NCBI GenBank assembly: GCA_024867545.1
Contig: JANFNE010000030.1
Span: 682,001-746,000, forward strand
DNA from: Phytopythium helicoides
Taxonomy: Eukaryota > Oomycota > Peronosporomycetes > Pythiales > Pythiaceae
Direction: 5' to 3'
DNA: 64,000 nt
Made by a program: the position numbers and the translations under genes. The notes under the pieces were generated by a model that did not search any database, was not told the DNA's origin, and saw nothing but the letters and a program-made list of their open reading frames with translations. Shown here one piece after another: positions 11,159 to 22,071 of the stretch. The number at the start of each line of letters is the position of its first letter. Position 1 is the first letter of the stretch.

Positions 11159-12062
11159 TACAGTACGACTGCGTACAGCACGCGGGCGAAAAAAGCGAGC
11201 ACCTGGCGCCTCTATGCAAAGATCCGGTTTGCCGGTGAACGCGGCAACACCACGCCATCTACAGTACAAACAGCGCGATCCTGTGCTGGGCCGCGTCGGC
11301 TCGTCGGAACGCTAACGTCCGTCTGTGGTCCGCCCTGGCTCGTCTCTCGGGCGGTCGCGTCCAACGTGGCACGCGTCTGTCGCCCTGGCGCTGAACGCGG
11401 TGTAACGAAAAACCTACTGTACAAGTACGTTAAATCGTGTTGTATTGCATTTATTTGCGGCATTGCGGGCCGAGCCGCGCGGTTCTGCGGTGAATTAACG
11501 GCTCTGTCACCGCCGCAGGGTTTCGTTCGGGGCGGATCGCCTGTACGCACGCCACGACAGGCGCGAGCCGAGTACTGCACTGCTGCGCTGGACGCTGGAA
11601 GCTCGACGCCGCTAGTAGCGGCCGCTCCATGCTGGACGTTCCCCATCGCGGTCTTGGCAGTCCGACGGGTGGCGAAAAGCTGGACATCGTGTGCACCGCG
11701 CGTCGTGTACTGTTGTACCTGCACAACGCTCTATTCGGCGCCTTTACGCTATCCTCGGACCGTCTTCGAGGCGGAGACACAGTGCATGAATCGCCTCGTC
11801 CGTCCGTCCTGAGTCAACGCTAAAATGTTCTCTGTCCAAAAGTATCGCGCAGCACAATCTCGCTACCTGCAGTGTCGAGCGCGCTCGACTCTACTGCCGA
11901 CTGTACAGTAGTCAAGAAAACTAGGTCCCGGAGCTGACTGCCTGCATGCATGCCTGCCTCCCTGCACAGTTTCTTATCCGCCTCCTTCGACGGCGCGCGA
12001 TCGGCGACGCCAATACGTACTGTTGACTGCAGCGCGACGCGAAAGCGGAAGAGCTACGGTAC
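11159..12062. repeat. Scattered GTACNGTA cores upstream of the seven-finger gene
   Basis: TACAGTAC at 11159-11166 and 11260-11267, TACTGTAC at 11415-11422, GTACAGTA at 11903-11910 and TACGGTAC at 12055-12062. They are variants of the motif that clusters at 62881-63906. Their role is unknown. Confidence 0.5.
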
Positions 12063-13144
12063 GTTCCTTCGTTCACGGTCTCTGATGGTGTGATTCGGAC
12101 ACGCGTCGTCCTGCTTCCACGGAGCGAGCACTTGTCGTCGTCGATGCCGTCTGGAGGTTGATGTGCGCTGATTCACACACGGGACCTTGATGTGTCGATC
12201 CCAAGCTGAGCAAGCTCAACGCCAGGCGTTCGAGCACATGGTTCACTAGCGCCGGCTGGTTGTCTGTCCTGCTCATCGCAGTTGTTGACGACTCGGAGTG
12301 TTCATTGAAGGGTCACACCATCGCCCCTGGCCTTGCTCCGACCTTGATCGTCGGCTTGTTTAGTCCGCAGCGTCGACAACTGATTTCCCATGGAGATTCG
12401 CGCCGTGAGGAGCTGCCGCGATGCCTACGGGAGCTGCTTTCTTGAAGCCCACCGTTGTCAAGACGGCCTCGCTTGGTCCGACCCTGGCAGACGAGCCGCG
12501 CCGGCGTAATGCGCCGCTGGTCGCAGAAAACCTTAGTCCAGCCAGCTGAGCATCCGCGTCAAGACGCACCGGCGGCTGCCAGCCACACACTTGTCGCCGC
12601 GTCATGCGGAGGCTCGGCACGGCTCGAGCTTTGCGCGCGAGGTCGATGGGGCGCTCTGAGAATGCTCAAGTTGAGGCGAGCCAAGTCGTTGAACTGCCGC
12701 CGACGTGGCAGCCACGCCCCGCTGCTGCCCGCGCCAAATGTGTGGCCCGCGTCTTCCTGCGGCATTTTTTGTCGTGGCCTTGCCAAGCGGTTTGTCCGTC
12801 GTTGGCGACAGCAGGATCACGCGGTCCTTGAGGATTGGCACCCCGTGATCGGCTGCATGCCACCACATGGAGCGTTGATCCAGATGGTGAAGCAAGCTCA
12901 CCGGGAGGTCCGATCACAGATGGAACCAAATGGTTTTGCATCAATCCAGGCAAATGATGCACGATGGTGAAGGTGATGGAGCGATCCGCCCGTAAACTCC
13001 AGCCGAAGCAAACGCGAGCCGTATCTCTCCGCTGCTCCATGCGCACCGCCGCGCAAGTCGATAGGAAGCTGTTCAACATTATGGGCTGCACTGCAACGCA
13101 GCGCACGAGCAGCGAAGCAGGACGACGCCGAAAGCCGGAAAATC

Positions 13145-13184
13145 CATTCGAGCATTCGTTCATTCGAGCATTCGTTCATTCGAG
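13145..13184. repeat. 16-bp tandem repeat, 2.5 copies
   Basis: The unit CATTCGAGCATTCGTT is repeated two and a half times without mismatch. It lies in gene-free DNA. Confidence 0.9.
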
Positions 13185-13673
13185 CGCCGCGGGCGACGCC
13201 TGCGCCGACGGCTCAATTTTCGAGTGGCGCCATGGCTTGCTCGATCGACGCCGGTGTTGCGTGCGTCGAGAAAGCTGTGGCTCTCGGCGGTCGCGAGCTG
13301 ACGCCACGCTGGCCTCCCCCCGCTCGGTGCAGTGACTGCCGCCGTGACCAGCAGCGGTCACGCTTGCCGTTGGCTCGGACCGCTCGCAAGCATGCAGCAG
13401 ATAACGTTGAAGCTGCGGTGTAGCTACCGCCCCGAGACGCCGAGGCGGCCGTATCAGGTAGGCGGGCTGCACCGGCGGCGCATTACTCACGGTGCTCATA
13501 CTTGAAGTCGCCGCAAAGGGGCACAAACGAGTGCAGTGCACTTCAGATCTACAATCTACGGTACAAGAAACGCCCCCGCTTGCGTGAAACACGCCGGCCG
13601 ATCACTCACCGGGCACACATCCAACGATGGTCCGAGCCACAAAAGAGCCGGTCTGAGCAACACGGTACAAGTA

Positions 13674-13702
13674 GCGAAACGGCGAAGACTTCGCCGTTTC
13701 GC
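13674..13702. repeat. Perfect 14-bp inverted repeat with one-base loop
   Basis: GCGAAACGGCGAAG is followed, after a single A, by its exact reverse complement. As RNA this would need a larger loop. As DNA it is a cruciform-capable palindrome. No gene is close enough for it to be an obvious terminator. Confidence 0.9.
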
Positions 13703-13736
13703 AATCCCTTTCTCAATTCGGACAACCAGCTCCCAA

Positions 13737-14187
13737 TCAGCCAATGAAAAGCAAGCATATCCATATGGCAGGCATTTTTTTTCTTAACGCCTTGTTCGGC
13801 ACTACTCTTGTGCTCAGCATGGCCTCGACTGTTGTTTTCGTCACCTCGGTCGCGCCAAAGGACAACATGGTTTTCATGGCTGTCAGCAAGTTTTCACGAA
13901 GGTTAGACTGAAGAGCTGGGTGCTCACGCAAATCCTTCCGAAGACGGCGAATGGCGGCTTCTTCGACATTCATTTTTGGGTTCATCTCCTTCTTCACCGA
14001 GAGTGCCAACGAGTAGAACTTGGCTCGGTTTGGGAGCAGTGATACGTGAGGCTGCTGCATCGGGCGCTTCGGGTGCTCCAAACTGCGTGAGATAAAGAGT
14101 AAGGAACTGCGCTTGGCACGCTAGGAGTGATCGAAGTACCTTTTCATCAAATTCTCCACCACTACAACCAATCCCGAGAAATGACAT
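13737..14187 (-). pseudogene. Unrecognised coding remnant
   Basis: On the minus strand a short ATG frame (MSFLGIGCSGGEFDEK, 14140-14187) ends at a plausible donor (GTACTT). A plausible acceptor (CTCACGCAG) follows at 14083. Beyond it, the frame with the most protein-like composition (down to 13737) reads a charged helical stretch (NVEEAAIRRLRKDLREHP), but the phase of the upstream exon leads into a different frame that stops at 13924. I do not recognise the protein. The mismatch in phase suggests decay or an indel. Lying next to a kinase pseudogene and a transposon relic, it may be part of the same mobile or decayed tract. Confidence 0.3.
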
Positions 14188-14939
14188 CTAGACGGACGAG
14201 TCGTCCATGAACTCGTTGAGTCACACGCTTTCCTGCGCAATATCTCGCCGCTTGCCAGGCACGGAAATGTAAGTGGCCAGCTTGCCTACTCTCGCTGTAG
14301 CATAGTAACTCGTGGTATATGTTTTTTTTTTTTCAGGAATCATTTCGAGTGATTTGAGCCGCTCTTCCAATGGAATTCACTGTGAACTTGCGCCGCGAGG
14401 GACTCCCTTTGTAGCGAGCATCAATGTGCTTTGCTTGGTGCGGTTCGTCGAGGCCAGAACTTCGGTGTATTGAACCTGAGTGGGGCCTTGGCAGCCGCAT
14501 CGGCTGCGCTTTGCTTGCGTTTCCTCGACGAATCACCACAAGGCTGCAAGTCCGAGCAGCAGCGACCGTCCAAGTCCTAGCTCACGTCCGAGTCCAGACC
14601 GAAGTCCAAGCTGCTACTGCTGCCCAATTCGCCACCGACACCTCCGCCTAAGCTTCCACACAAGGTATAACCAAATCCCCACCCAAGGTATAACCAAATC
14701 CCCACCCAAGCCTCCGCTCACGTTACGTTGGCGGGCTACCATGGTCACGCCGCTATCTCCCTCCCAACTCAGAGCTGCTCGAGTCGACCCAACCTCTCAT
14801 CTTAAGTCTGAGTTCATGTCACTCCCGACATGTACGTCCAAGTTGATTGCAATTGAAAGTCCCATAAGCACCGCACGCTTGGACTCCTCGGCGCGCTGCA
14901 GGCTACTCGTGAGATCGAATTAGTGGCACCTTTTGCGGG
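14188..14939. other. Gene-free stretch with low-complexity repeats
   Basis: No gene is supportable. It holds a T run (about 14323-14334), a Ser/Pro-type simple-sequence tract (GTCCAAGTCC-like units, 14550-14620) and the 23-bp tandem duplication at 14661-14706. Confidence 0.45.
14661..14706. repeat. 23-bp exact tandem duplication
   Basis: The unit beginning CAAGGTATAACC and ending CCCCACC occurs twice head to tail without mismatch, followed by the first bases of a third copy. Confidence 0.9.
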
Positions 14940-16475
14940 TCCATGAGCTCAAGCATATCGAGCGTGAAGACGATGCTGGGGTAGTACAATGCTGATCTGA
15001 AGCTGGCGAAGAAGACGTTGTACATGGGCCACTCTCGGATGGCGGGCTCGCGCATGATATATCAGTTGCACAGCTACAGCTTGGCGGCATGGCGGCAATC
15101 GCGGTGAACCTGATGAGCGTGCATGATGAGCGGGTGGAAGGTGAAGATGAACTTTCAATTGTTGAAAAATCGGTTGGCGACGAGGCGGCGAGACGAAACC
15201 GTCGTCCAGCATGTCGACGAGCGTGAACTGGCGCATTCGTGTTGTGCTACACCTAGTTCATGTGGAAGTGCTATGCACGTTGGAGAGAGAATGGCGAGCA
15301 GGCTACCTGTGTGATGAGCTCCAAGATGCTTGTCACAGGTAATGCTGACCAGTTGACTCACATCAGGTCCGAGAAGGGCAGCTTATGTGAGTCGATCTCG
15401 GCCATGACGATCCCGAACGAGTACACTTCGCCAGCATCAAGCAAGCCAGCCGATGCGCCGACCATGTCGAGACCCAGCCGAGCCTCAGGAGAAATCCAGC
15501 GGCCGGATTGGCCACCAACCACATGCCTGAATCATGCTCCTGAGAGTTTGCTACAGCCACTGGCGAAGGTCGCGTTGCGCCAAATACTCGGTGACAGCTA
15601 CTGAGAGGGATTACAGGGACCACGCACCACCGATGACAGCAGCGACGTTCGGATGCGAGAACTGTGCCTGACGACGTAGCTCAGGTTGCAGACGATCTTG
15701 ACCTCCATTTGCATCGTTCAACTGCGCGATTGCGCCACCCGGGGTCGTTGGTGAACCAAATGAGTGTGGCGAGGCGAGGGCGGTCGAGAGATGGAAGCTT
15801 GCATCTCCTGCATCCTCAACTGCGAGTTTTGGAAGCTGAAGTCAAGCAGCGTTTGACCCTGAGTGCCCAGGTAGACGTACCTGCACACTTCCTGCTCGTA
15901 GATAGTCTGCAGCAATTACTTGGATTCGAAGAAATCTTGCGCTAGGGCGAAGCTCATCCCGTGGTGCTCTCCGTGACAGTTCTCGCAGCGCCGAAGGTAG
16001 TTGTCGTTGCACGAGCAGAACGGCTGTGGCGCGGGCTCCGACTCACTCTTAAAGAATATGCCGGTCGAGTTTGCGCTGCTGCTACTCAAGCGCGGGATCA
16101 AGCAGCTCTTCTCAGATGAAGATGGTCGCCCGGGTGGTTCCGCTGGCCATGTTGCTGCTGCTGCTGGACGAGAACGAGTCGAGCTTCGCTCGCTGCTACT
16201 TTGCGGTTTTAACGTCGCGGATAATATCAAGTCCAACCCCATGTCGAAGACGTCGCCAGCTCGCATGTCCAGCCAGGCTTCAAACGGAAGCTCATGATGC
16301 AGTGATGGTGCGTCCTGCCCTCGCAATGCCGGTTCGGACTTTCCGAGCTGTGCCTCTGTCTCGCCGCGATGTTGCAAGAAGGTGGGCAAGTCGTTGCACT
16401 TTGAACTTCGATGCGATTGTGATGCTCACGCTGTTGAAGACTGCAGTCGTCTCGGTGCGTTCCTTTTATAGTTGA
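14940..16475 (-). pseudogene. Decayed TKL-type protein kinase
   Basis: On the minus strand, kinase landmarks appear in the right order but in different frames with intervening stops. A TM-proximal or linker segment lies at 15916-16389, then a glycine-loop-like VYLGTQGQT near 15870. The HPN motif (FSHPNVAAVIGGAW) is near 15650, the hinge-like VTEYLAQRDLRQWL near 15570-15600, the APE-equivalent RWISPE near 15500, and the subdomain IX motif GEVYSFGIVMAEID near 15390-15432. Between the hinge and RWISPE almost no sequence is left, so the catalytic loop (HRD-N) and DFG are missing. This matches the tyrosine-kinase-like families expanded in oomycetes. The deletion and stops mean it cannot make an active kinase. 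Confidence 0.72.
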
Positions 16476-16925
16476 CGAGACTCGGAGAATGGAAGTGCTC
16501 AGTGCAGTTCATGTGACTCACAGAGAAGAAGCCCAAGCTCAATACCGCGTGGAAGATGTCTGCATACTGGAGCGAAGAGTCCGGTCTTATAGGTAAGCTT
16601 TTGAGTTGACCAACATTGGCTCCTCGAGACTAACTTGCTGCCATCAATGAACATGCTAGGTACACACAGTCAATGCAGCATCACGAGTTGTCAACCCAGC
16701 AGAACGCTTGCACAGCTTCAGTCTGTCTTGATGTGGCTCTGCAATCGTCAACCGTTCCACAGCTGATACTCACAGATGAAACGAACCGTCCAGGCTGTGT
16801 CAAGTGTTTTTACTAACGGTGACAGGCACACATTGACGCAGAAAGCGATCGACCGCTGGTGGTTGACGGGAGCGCTGTTTTCTCGTGCTTTGTAATCGCG
16901 TCAATAGCACTCCTCGTGAACAGTC
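16476..16925. other. Intergenic between two relics
   Basis: No gene is supportable. Part of it may be the decayed 5' end of the minus-strand kinase, but I can find no convincing motif. Confidence 0.4.
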
Positions 16926-18142
16926 TTGAAGCGCGTGGCAAGGAAGTTCAAGTCTGCTATGACACGGGTAGAAGCAAGCAGACCAAGAGGTAAGGCGAGG
17001 CGAGTACGACCGAAGACGGTTAACAAGATGACATCGCGCGTGGTAAAACTCAAGTCGACGGAGCGCTGGAAGGATTGCTACGAAAACAAGTACGGATTTC
17101 GGCCGATTCGAAGAGATGGGGAGATGCACGAGGCGCGCTGCAAATTCTGTCAACGCTTCGGACACGACGAACCCTCCCCCCTCCCTCCCCATATCTCAAT
17201 GTTGGACGTCACAGCAATTCTCAAGATGCGTCGAACACCCAAGACGGAGAAAACAACAGTTTACAGGACATTCCGGGCAGCCCAGCTAGAGAAGCGTCTC
17301 GAAAACCACCATCCAGTCAAGTGGTCTTCTTACAAATCTATCGCTGAAGAAGATATTCAAGCGCAGCGTGATTTCTTTAGCCCTGGCGCTGGTTTTCTGC
17401 CACTTGGGTACACATTCCAGATTGAAGTTCCGGCTGAAGTTCAAGATGTTATTCGCATGGTCAAGCTGGACCAACTCAAAGCTCGCGATCTGCTTATCGA
17501 GGATGGAGTTGATCATGATGACTTTAACGACCGGGCGCCTGCAATACCCGATCGTCACGAATGTGACGCAAAGGTTGGCGGTGCAATAAAGCACACTTTA
17601 CGAACCAACCACGAGGAAGCCCAAGGCGTTGGTGAACGCTTGACTTGTACTTGGAAATTAGCAGGTTGAGCGATTCCGAGCTACCGGAATCTCCAGCTTC
17701 CTAGCTCCTAGAGCCCCTAGAATGCTTCCCTTGCTACTCCTAATTTTTCTCCTTCTTCAATGTTTTGTTTTTCTTCATGGGACTTCTCCTAATGCAACTT
17801 CAATAGAATCTGTTTCTTTACTTTTTGTGTGCTCTTGACTTGGCTTCACTATGCATGGGTTGCACTTCAACGTGCACCCGTTGAAGTCGTGATTTCAACA
17901 GAAACTTCAAGCACGAGCTGCCTGCGGTGACGTGGAACGCGTTACCGCGGCGCTCTAGTGCTGCATCCTATTGCTCTATGCTAGAGCACGTTCAAGGTTG
18001 CTTTCGTTCTTTATGGCAGGGTTCGCGTCTGTACCACCAGGGATCCACACTGTTGAAGGTGACTTCAGTCATCTGAAGCGAATTAAAGACCCAAATCGAA
18101 GCCAACTTTCTGACGCAGCACTAGAAGGCCAGCTTCAATTGT
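16926..18142 (+). mobile_element. Internally deleted hAT-like transposon relic
   Basis: The frame 16926-17669 encodes a BED-like N-terminal module typical of oomycete hAT-like proteins: a basic start, CKFCQRFG (C-x2-C), then FRAAQLEKRLENHHPVKW and SYKSIA with a trailing DFF. About 340 bp later (18010-18142) another frame reads GIHTVEGDFSHLKRIKDPNR and LSDAALEGQLQ, which resembles the C-terminal hAT dimerisation region ('EGDFS..K..K...R..LSD.ALEG'). The whole RNase-H-like catalytic region that should separate them is absent. The intervening DNA is T-rich with no coding sense. I did not find convincing terminal inverted repeats by eye. Family assignment rests on remembered motif patterns. Confidence 0.6.
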
Positions 18143-18376
18143 AGCAATATCATTTCGTGATCGACCTCGCAACTAAGGTGAAAGGAGGAATGGGTAAACG
18201 TCAAGTGGGAGAGACAGAAGAATTTGTGCAAAGAGAAGCAGGTGGTGGTGTAGGCCTCGTGAGTCAAGACCTACCAGGAGATGGCAGCGAGTCTACGGCG
18301 AACAATTGTTTTGAGGAAACTGGTGATGAGGGGATGGAGGCAAGCCAGAAGCCGGGTGAAGAAGCAACGATGGACA
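18143..18376. other. Short intergenic stretch
   Basis: No gene is supportable. It probably includes the 3' UTR of the minus-strand gene that ends at 18377. Confidence 0.4.
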
Positions 18377-18898
18377 TCAGTGGATGCAGACAGGAAGAGG
18401 TGGGGAGATCCGGGTTGCCCAGTGACGAGAATGCCGTCTATTTGGCCTGGCTGTCCGAGTGGGATCAAAGTTTTGATAGCTGGGGTAGTTGGCGAATCCG
18501 ACGAATGCCAGCACCCAGAAGAGCGCGGTCAGCAGCAGCGTCGACATAGCCCACAGGAGGTTGTTGTGGCGAACGCAGAACTGCTCCTGCTCGACCTGCG
18601 CAATCTCCGACATGAGCTCCACGCACGAATCGTGCGCACCGAGAGCGCTTCCTCGTGCAAAGTGCTGTGTGCCCCGTCACAAGCTGTCCGAACGAGTTCA
18701 TCTTGGTATCATGGAACGCGGCGAGGTACCGCTCCAGGTCCACTCCAAGCTGCGCGAGGTGCATCGGCGGCTCGCGGAACAGGTCCCCATGCACCGTTCC
18801 TGTAGTGGAGGAGAATGGCCAAACACGCGCAAAATTCGTGTGGCTCACCCACCACTTCCTCCTACTACCCCAACACCTCTATCACTCGATCCCTTCAT
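18377..18898 (-). CDS. Small protein with one C-terminal membrane helix, unknown function
   Basis: The core reads MHLAQLGVDLERYLAAFHDT (ATG at 18764), then through one apparent indel near 18675 (LVTGAQHFARGSALGAHDSC) to a helix followed by a single strong hydrophobic segment (LLLTALFWVLAFVGFA) and a short polar tail. A possible upstream exon begins with ATG at 18898 and would splice by a GTGGGT donor to the acceptor CACTACAG at about 18802. I do not recognise the family. The arrangement (helical N-terminus, one near-C-terminal membrane helix) resembles tail-anchored proteins of the endomembrane system, which is inference. It is divergent from the serine-biosynthesis gene, about 160 bp start to start if the upstream exon is real. 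Confidence 0.55.
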
Positions 18899-19055
18899 CT
18901 CGTGCAACTCTCTCCATACTCACCTCCACTTTCCAATCCCCCTCTGAAAAACCCACCTCCACACCATCGACCGTATCCTCCTTCCCGCTGACGCCCTGCC
19001 TCGTCGCCGTCGCAATCTTCACGAACTGGTGGCGGGCCACCTCGCCACTTTCCTC

Positions 19056-22000
19056 ATGCTCGGCGCGACGCTAGGCCGCCGCCTGGCCGCCGCCGCCCCC
19101 GCGCACGGCCGCCGCCTGCACGCGCGCGCCCCGCAGCTCATGGCGCGCGTGCTGTGCACGGACCCGATCGCGCCCGTGTGCCCCGAGCTGCTGCGCGCCG
19201 CGGGCCACGAAGTGACGGCGGTGGACGCGCCGCTGACCCACGCCGAGCTGGTGGCGCGCGCGGCCGACTATGACGTGCTGGTGGTGCGCTCGGCCACCAA
19301 GGTGGACCGCGCCGTGCTGGACGCGGCGCGTGGACGGCCTGCAGCTCATCGGGCGCGCCGGCACGGGCGTCGACAACATTGACGTCGTGTCGGCCACCAA
19401 GCAGGGCGTGCTCGTGCTCAACACGCCGTGCGGCAACACGGTCTCGGCCGCCGAGCTCACCGTCGGGGCTGCTCACCACCGTCTCGCGCGTGGGCGAGGC
19501 CGAGGCCCGCGGCGCCGAGCTGCTCGCGCGCGACTCGAACATCCACGGCAAGACCATCGGCCTCGTCGGCCTCGGCCGCATCGGCCGCGAGGTCGCCGCG
19601 CGCTGCAACGCCTTCGGCATGAACGTCATCGGGCTACGACCCCATCCTCTCGGACGCCAGCGCCAAGGCGCGCGGCATCGAGCCCGTCACGCTCGCCGAG
19701 CTCTTCAAGCGCAGCGACTACATCTCGCTCCACGTGCCGCTCAACGCCAGCACCAAGCACATCGTCAACGCCGCGCGCCTCGACTTGTGCAAGGACGGCG
19801 TGCGCCTCATCAACGGCGCACGCGCCGGACTCATTGATCACGAGGCGCTGCTCGCCGCGCTCGGCAGCGGCAAGGTCGCCGGCGTCGCCTTCGACATCCA
19901 CCCCACGCCCAACACCATGAGCGAGCAGCAGCAGGACTGGTGGAAGCAGCTCGTGCAGCACGACCGCGTGGTCGTCACGCCCCACATCGGCGCGCTCACC
20001 ACGGACGCGCAGCGCAAGGTCGCGCAGGACCTCGCCTACAAGGTCAACGACGCCATCGCCGGCAAGTCCTTCTCGGGCGTCGTCAACGCCCCCAACGTCG
20101 ACTTTGGCAAGCGCGAGGCTCACCGCCCGTTCCTCTCGCTCGCGCAGAAGCTCGGTAGCCTGCAGGCGCAGCTGCTCAGCGAGAAGCGCCTGCAGCGCAT
20201 CGTCGTCATCTCCGAGGGACGCACGGTGACGTCTTCCCCCGAGCTCTCGGGCGAGATCGTCACGGGTGTGCTCAAGGGCCTGCTGTCGCACATGCTGGAG
20301 GAAGAGGTCACGTTCGCCAATGCCCGTCACCTCGCCGACGCCATGGGCATTCAGACCGTCGAGCAAAAGCACGACGAGGTGCGCAACTCGAGCAGCTCCT
20401 TCTCGGACCTGCTCACGGTCGTGTTCGAGAAGGAGGGCGGCGTCACGCGCAAGATCACGGGCACCGTCATTGGCAAGAACCAGCTGCGTCTCGTAGCGTT
20501 CGACGACCAGCCCATGGACGTGCTTCCCAGCGGATCGATGCTCATCTTCAAGAACCGGGACGCCCCTGGCGTGCTGCACGCCGTCACGTCCGTGCTGGCC
20601 AAGCACGAGATCAACATTGGCTGCTTCGGCCTTGCGCGTGAGCAGGAAGGTGCGGTGGCTGTTGGCGTGCTCAACGTCGACGAGGCCATCCCCGACCACG
20701 TCGTGCACGAGCTCGAGGATCTGGGGCTGCTCTCGAACCTGCGCCGCCTCCAGCTGCTAGAGTTGAACGCGAACGCTCGCCCCAACAGTTGGTGGGCTCA
20801 GCTGCTCAAGCCTTCAAGCAAGGAGTCGAGCGAAGGTGAGGCTGGCGCTGCGGCGACGAATGCTGCTAGCGACGACAAGGACGGTGTCGTGTCGATCGTG
20901 CGCCACCCCAAGCCGACCATCAAGCCGTCGTCGCCCAACTTTGGCTCGGGTCCGTGCAAGAAGCGCCCGGGGTACTCACTTGCCAAGATCTCTGAAATTG
21001 CGCTCGGCCGCAGCCATCGCTCGGTGCTGGGCAAGGGCCTGCTGGAGGAGGCGATTGAGCGCACCAAGAAGGTGCTCAAGCTGCCGGAGGACTACTTGGT
21101 GGGTATCGTGCCCGCCTCGGACACTGGTGCGTTCGAGATGGCCATGTGGAACCTCCTGGGTGAGCGCCCCGTGGACGTCTGCTACTGGGAGACGTTCGGC
21201 AAGCAGTGGTTCAAGGACGTGACAACGGAGCTCTCGCTGGAGGTGCCAGTGAACGAGTTCAGCGCGCCGTTCGGTCAGCTGCCGGATCTCTCCGGGGTCA
21301 ACTTTGACCACGACGTGCTCTTCACGTGGAACGGCACGACGAGCGGCGTTCGCGTGCCGAACGGCGACTGGATTGCGTCGGACCGCAAGGGTCTGGTGTT
21401 CAATGACGCCACATCTGCGGCTTTTGCCATGCACATGCCATGGGACAAGATCGATGTGTGCACGTTCAGCTGGCAGAAGGTGCTCGGTGGTGAAGGTGCT
21501 CACGGCATGCTGATCCTGAGCCCTCGTGCCGTGGAGCGTCCTCGAGTCGTCGCCGCCGCCCAAGTCGCGTGCGATGCCCAAGATTTTCCGCCTGGCGAAC
21601 GCTTCGACGGGCAAGCTGCTGTCGGGCATCTTCGAGGGCAGCACGATCAACACGCCGTCGATGCTCTGCGTGGAGGACTACCTGGACGCTCTGCGCTGGG
21701 CTGAGAGCGAGGGCGGACTGGACGGCCTCGTGCGCATCTCGCAGCGCAACCTGGCGGTCGTGGAGCGGTTCGTGGACGACAACTCGCGCTGGATCAAGTT
21801 CCTTGCGGCGGACGAGAGCATTCGCTCGAACACGTCCGTGTGCCTGCAGCTGGAAGGCGTGACCAAGCAGGAGGTCAAGCAGGTGCAGGCTCTGCTGGAG
21901 CGCGAGAACGTGGCCGTGGACATTGGCTCGTACCGCGACGCCCCGCCGGGTCTCCGCATCTGGTGCGGCGCGACGGTCGAGACGAAGGACCTCGAGGCGC

Positions 22001-22071
22001 TGCTTCCGTGGATCAAGTGGGCCTACCTCGAGGTCAAGAGCGCGAGCAAGAGCTCGGAGGCGCAGGCGTAG
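19056..22071 (+). CDS. Fused D-3-phosphoglycerate dehydrogenase / phosphoserine aminotransferase
   Basis: One reading unit joins the first two steps of the phosphorylated serine pathway. From ATG 19056 it has an Arg/Ala-rich leader that looks mitochondrial, then the PGDH part: GRAGTGVDN, Rossmann GLGRIG, active-site Arg in [13 protein letters not shown] and His in VVTPHIGA. An intervening domain and an ACT domain follow ([20 protein letters not shown], about residues 490-560). After a linker the aminotransferase begins near residue 630 ([16 protein letters not shown]). It includes [31 protein letters not shown] and the PLP-lysine motif [13 protein letters not shown], and ends [11 protein letters not shown]. 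These are hallmarks of the alphaproteobacterial/'Methanosarcina type' SerC rather than eukaryotic PSAT1. The frame is continuous across the SerA-SerC junction. Indels occur near 19330, 19465, 19628 and 21552. Length is about 1,004 residues. Confidence 0.9.

Larger units (their letters stand above)
10801..13736. other. Gene-poor region upstream of the seven-finger gene
   Basis: About 2.9 kb with many short overlapping open frames on both strands but no recognisable domain, consistent splice structure or sustained coding composition. It contains several GTACNGTA cores (see the separate entry), a 16-bp-period tandem repeat at 13145-13184 and a near-perfect hairpin at 13674-13702. The part next to 10800 is the presumptive promoter of the seven-finger protein. 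Confidence 0.5.

Noticed and set aside
12455..12970. 171-codon plus-strand frame
   Set aside because: No recognisable features. Equally long frames occur on both strands of this gene-poor region.
19626..20708. 360-codon open frame on the minus strand
   Set aside because: It lies antisense to the serine-biosynthesis fusion, whose motifs are unambiguous. Long antisense frames are a by-product of GC-rich third positions.
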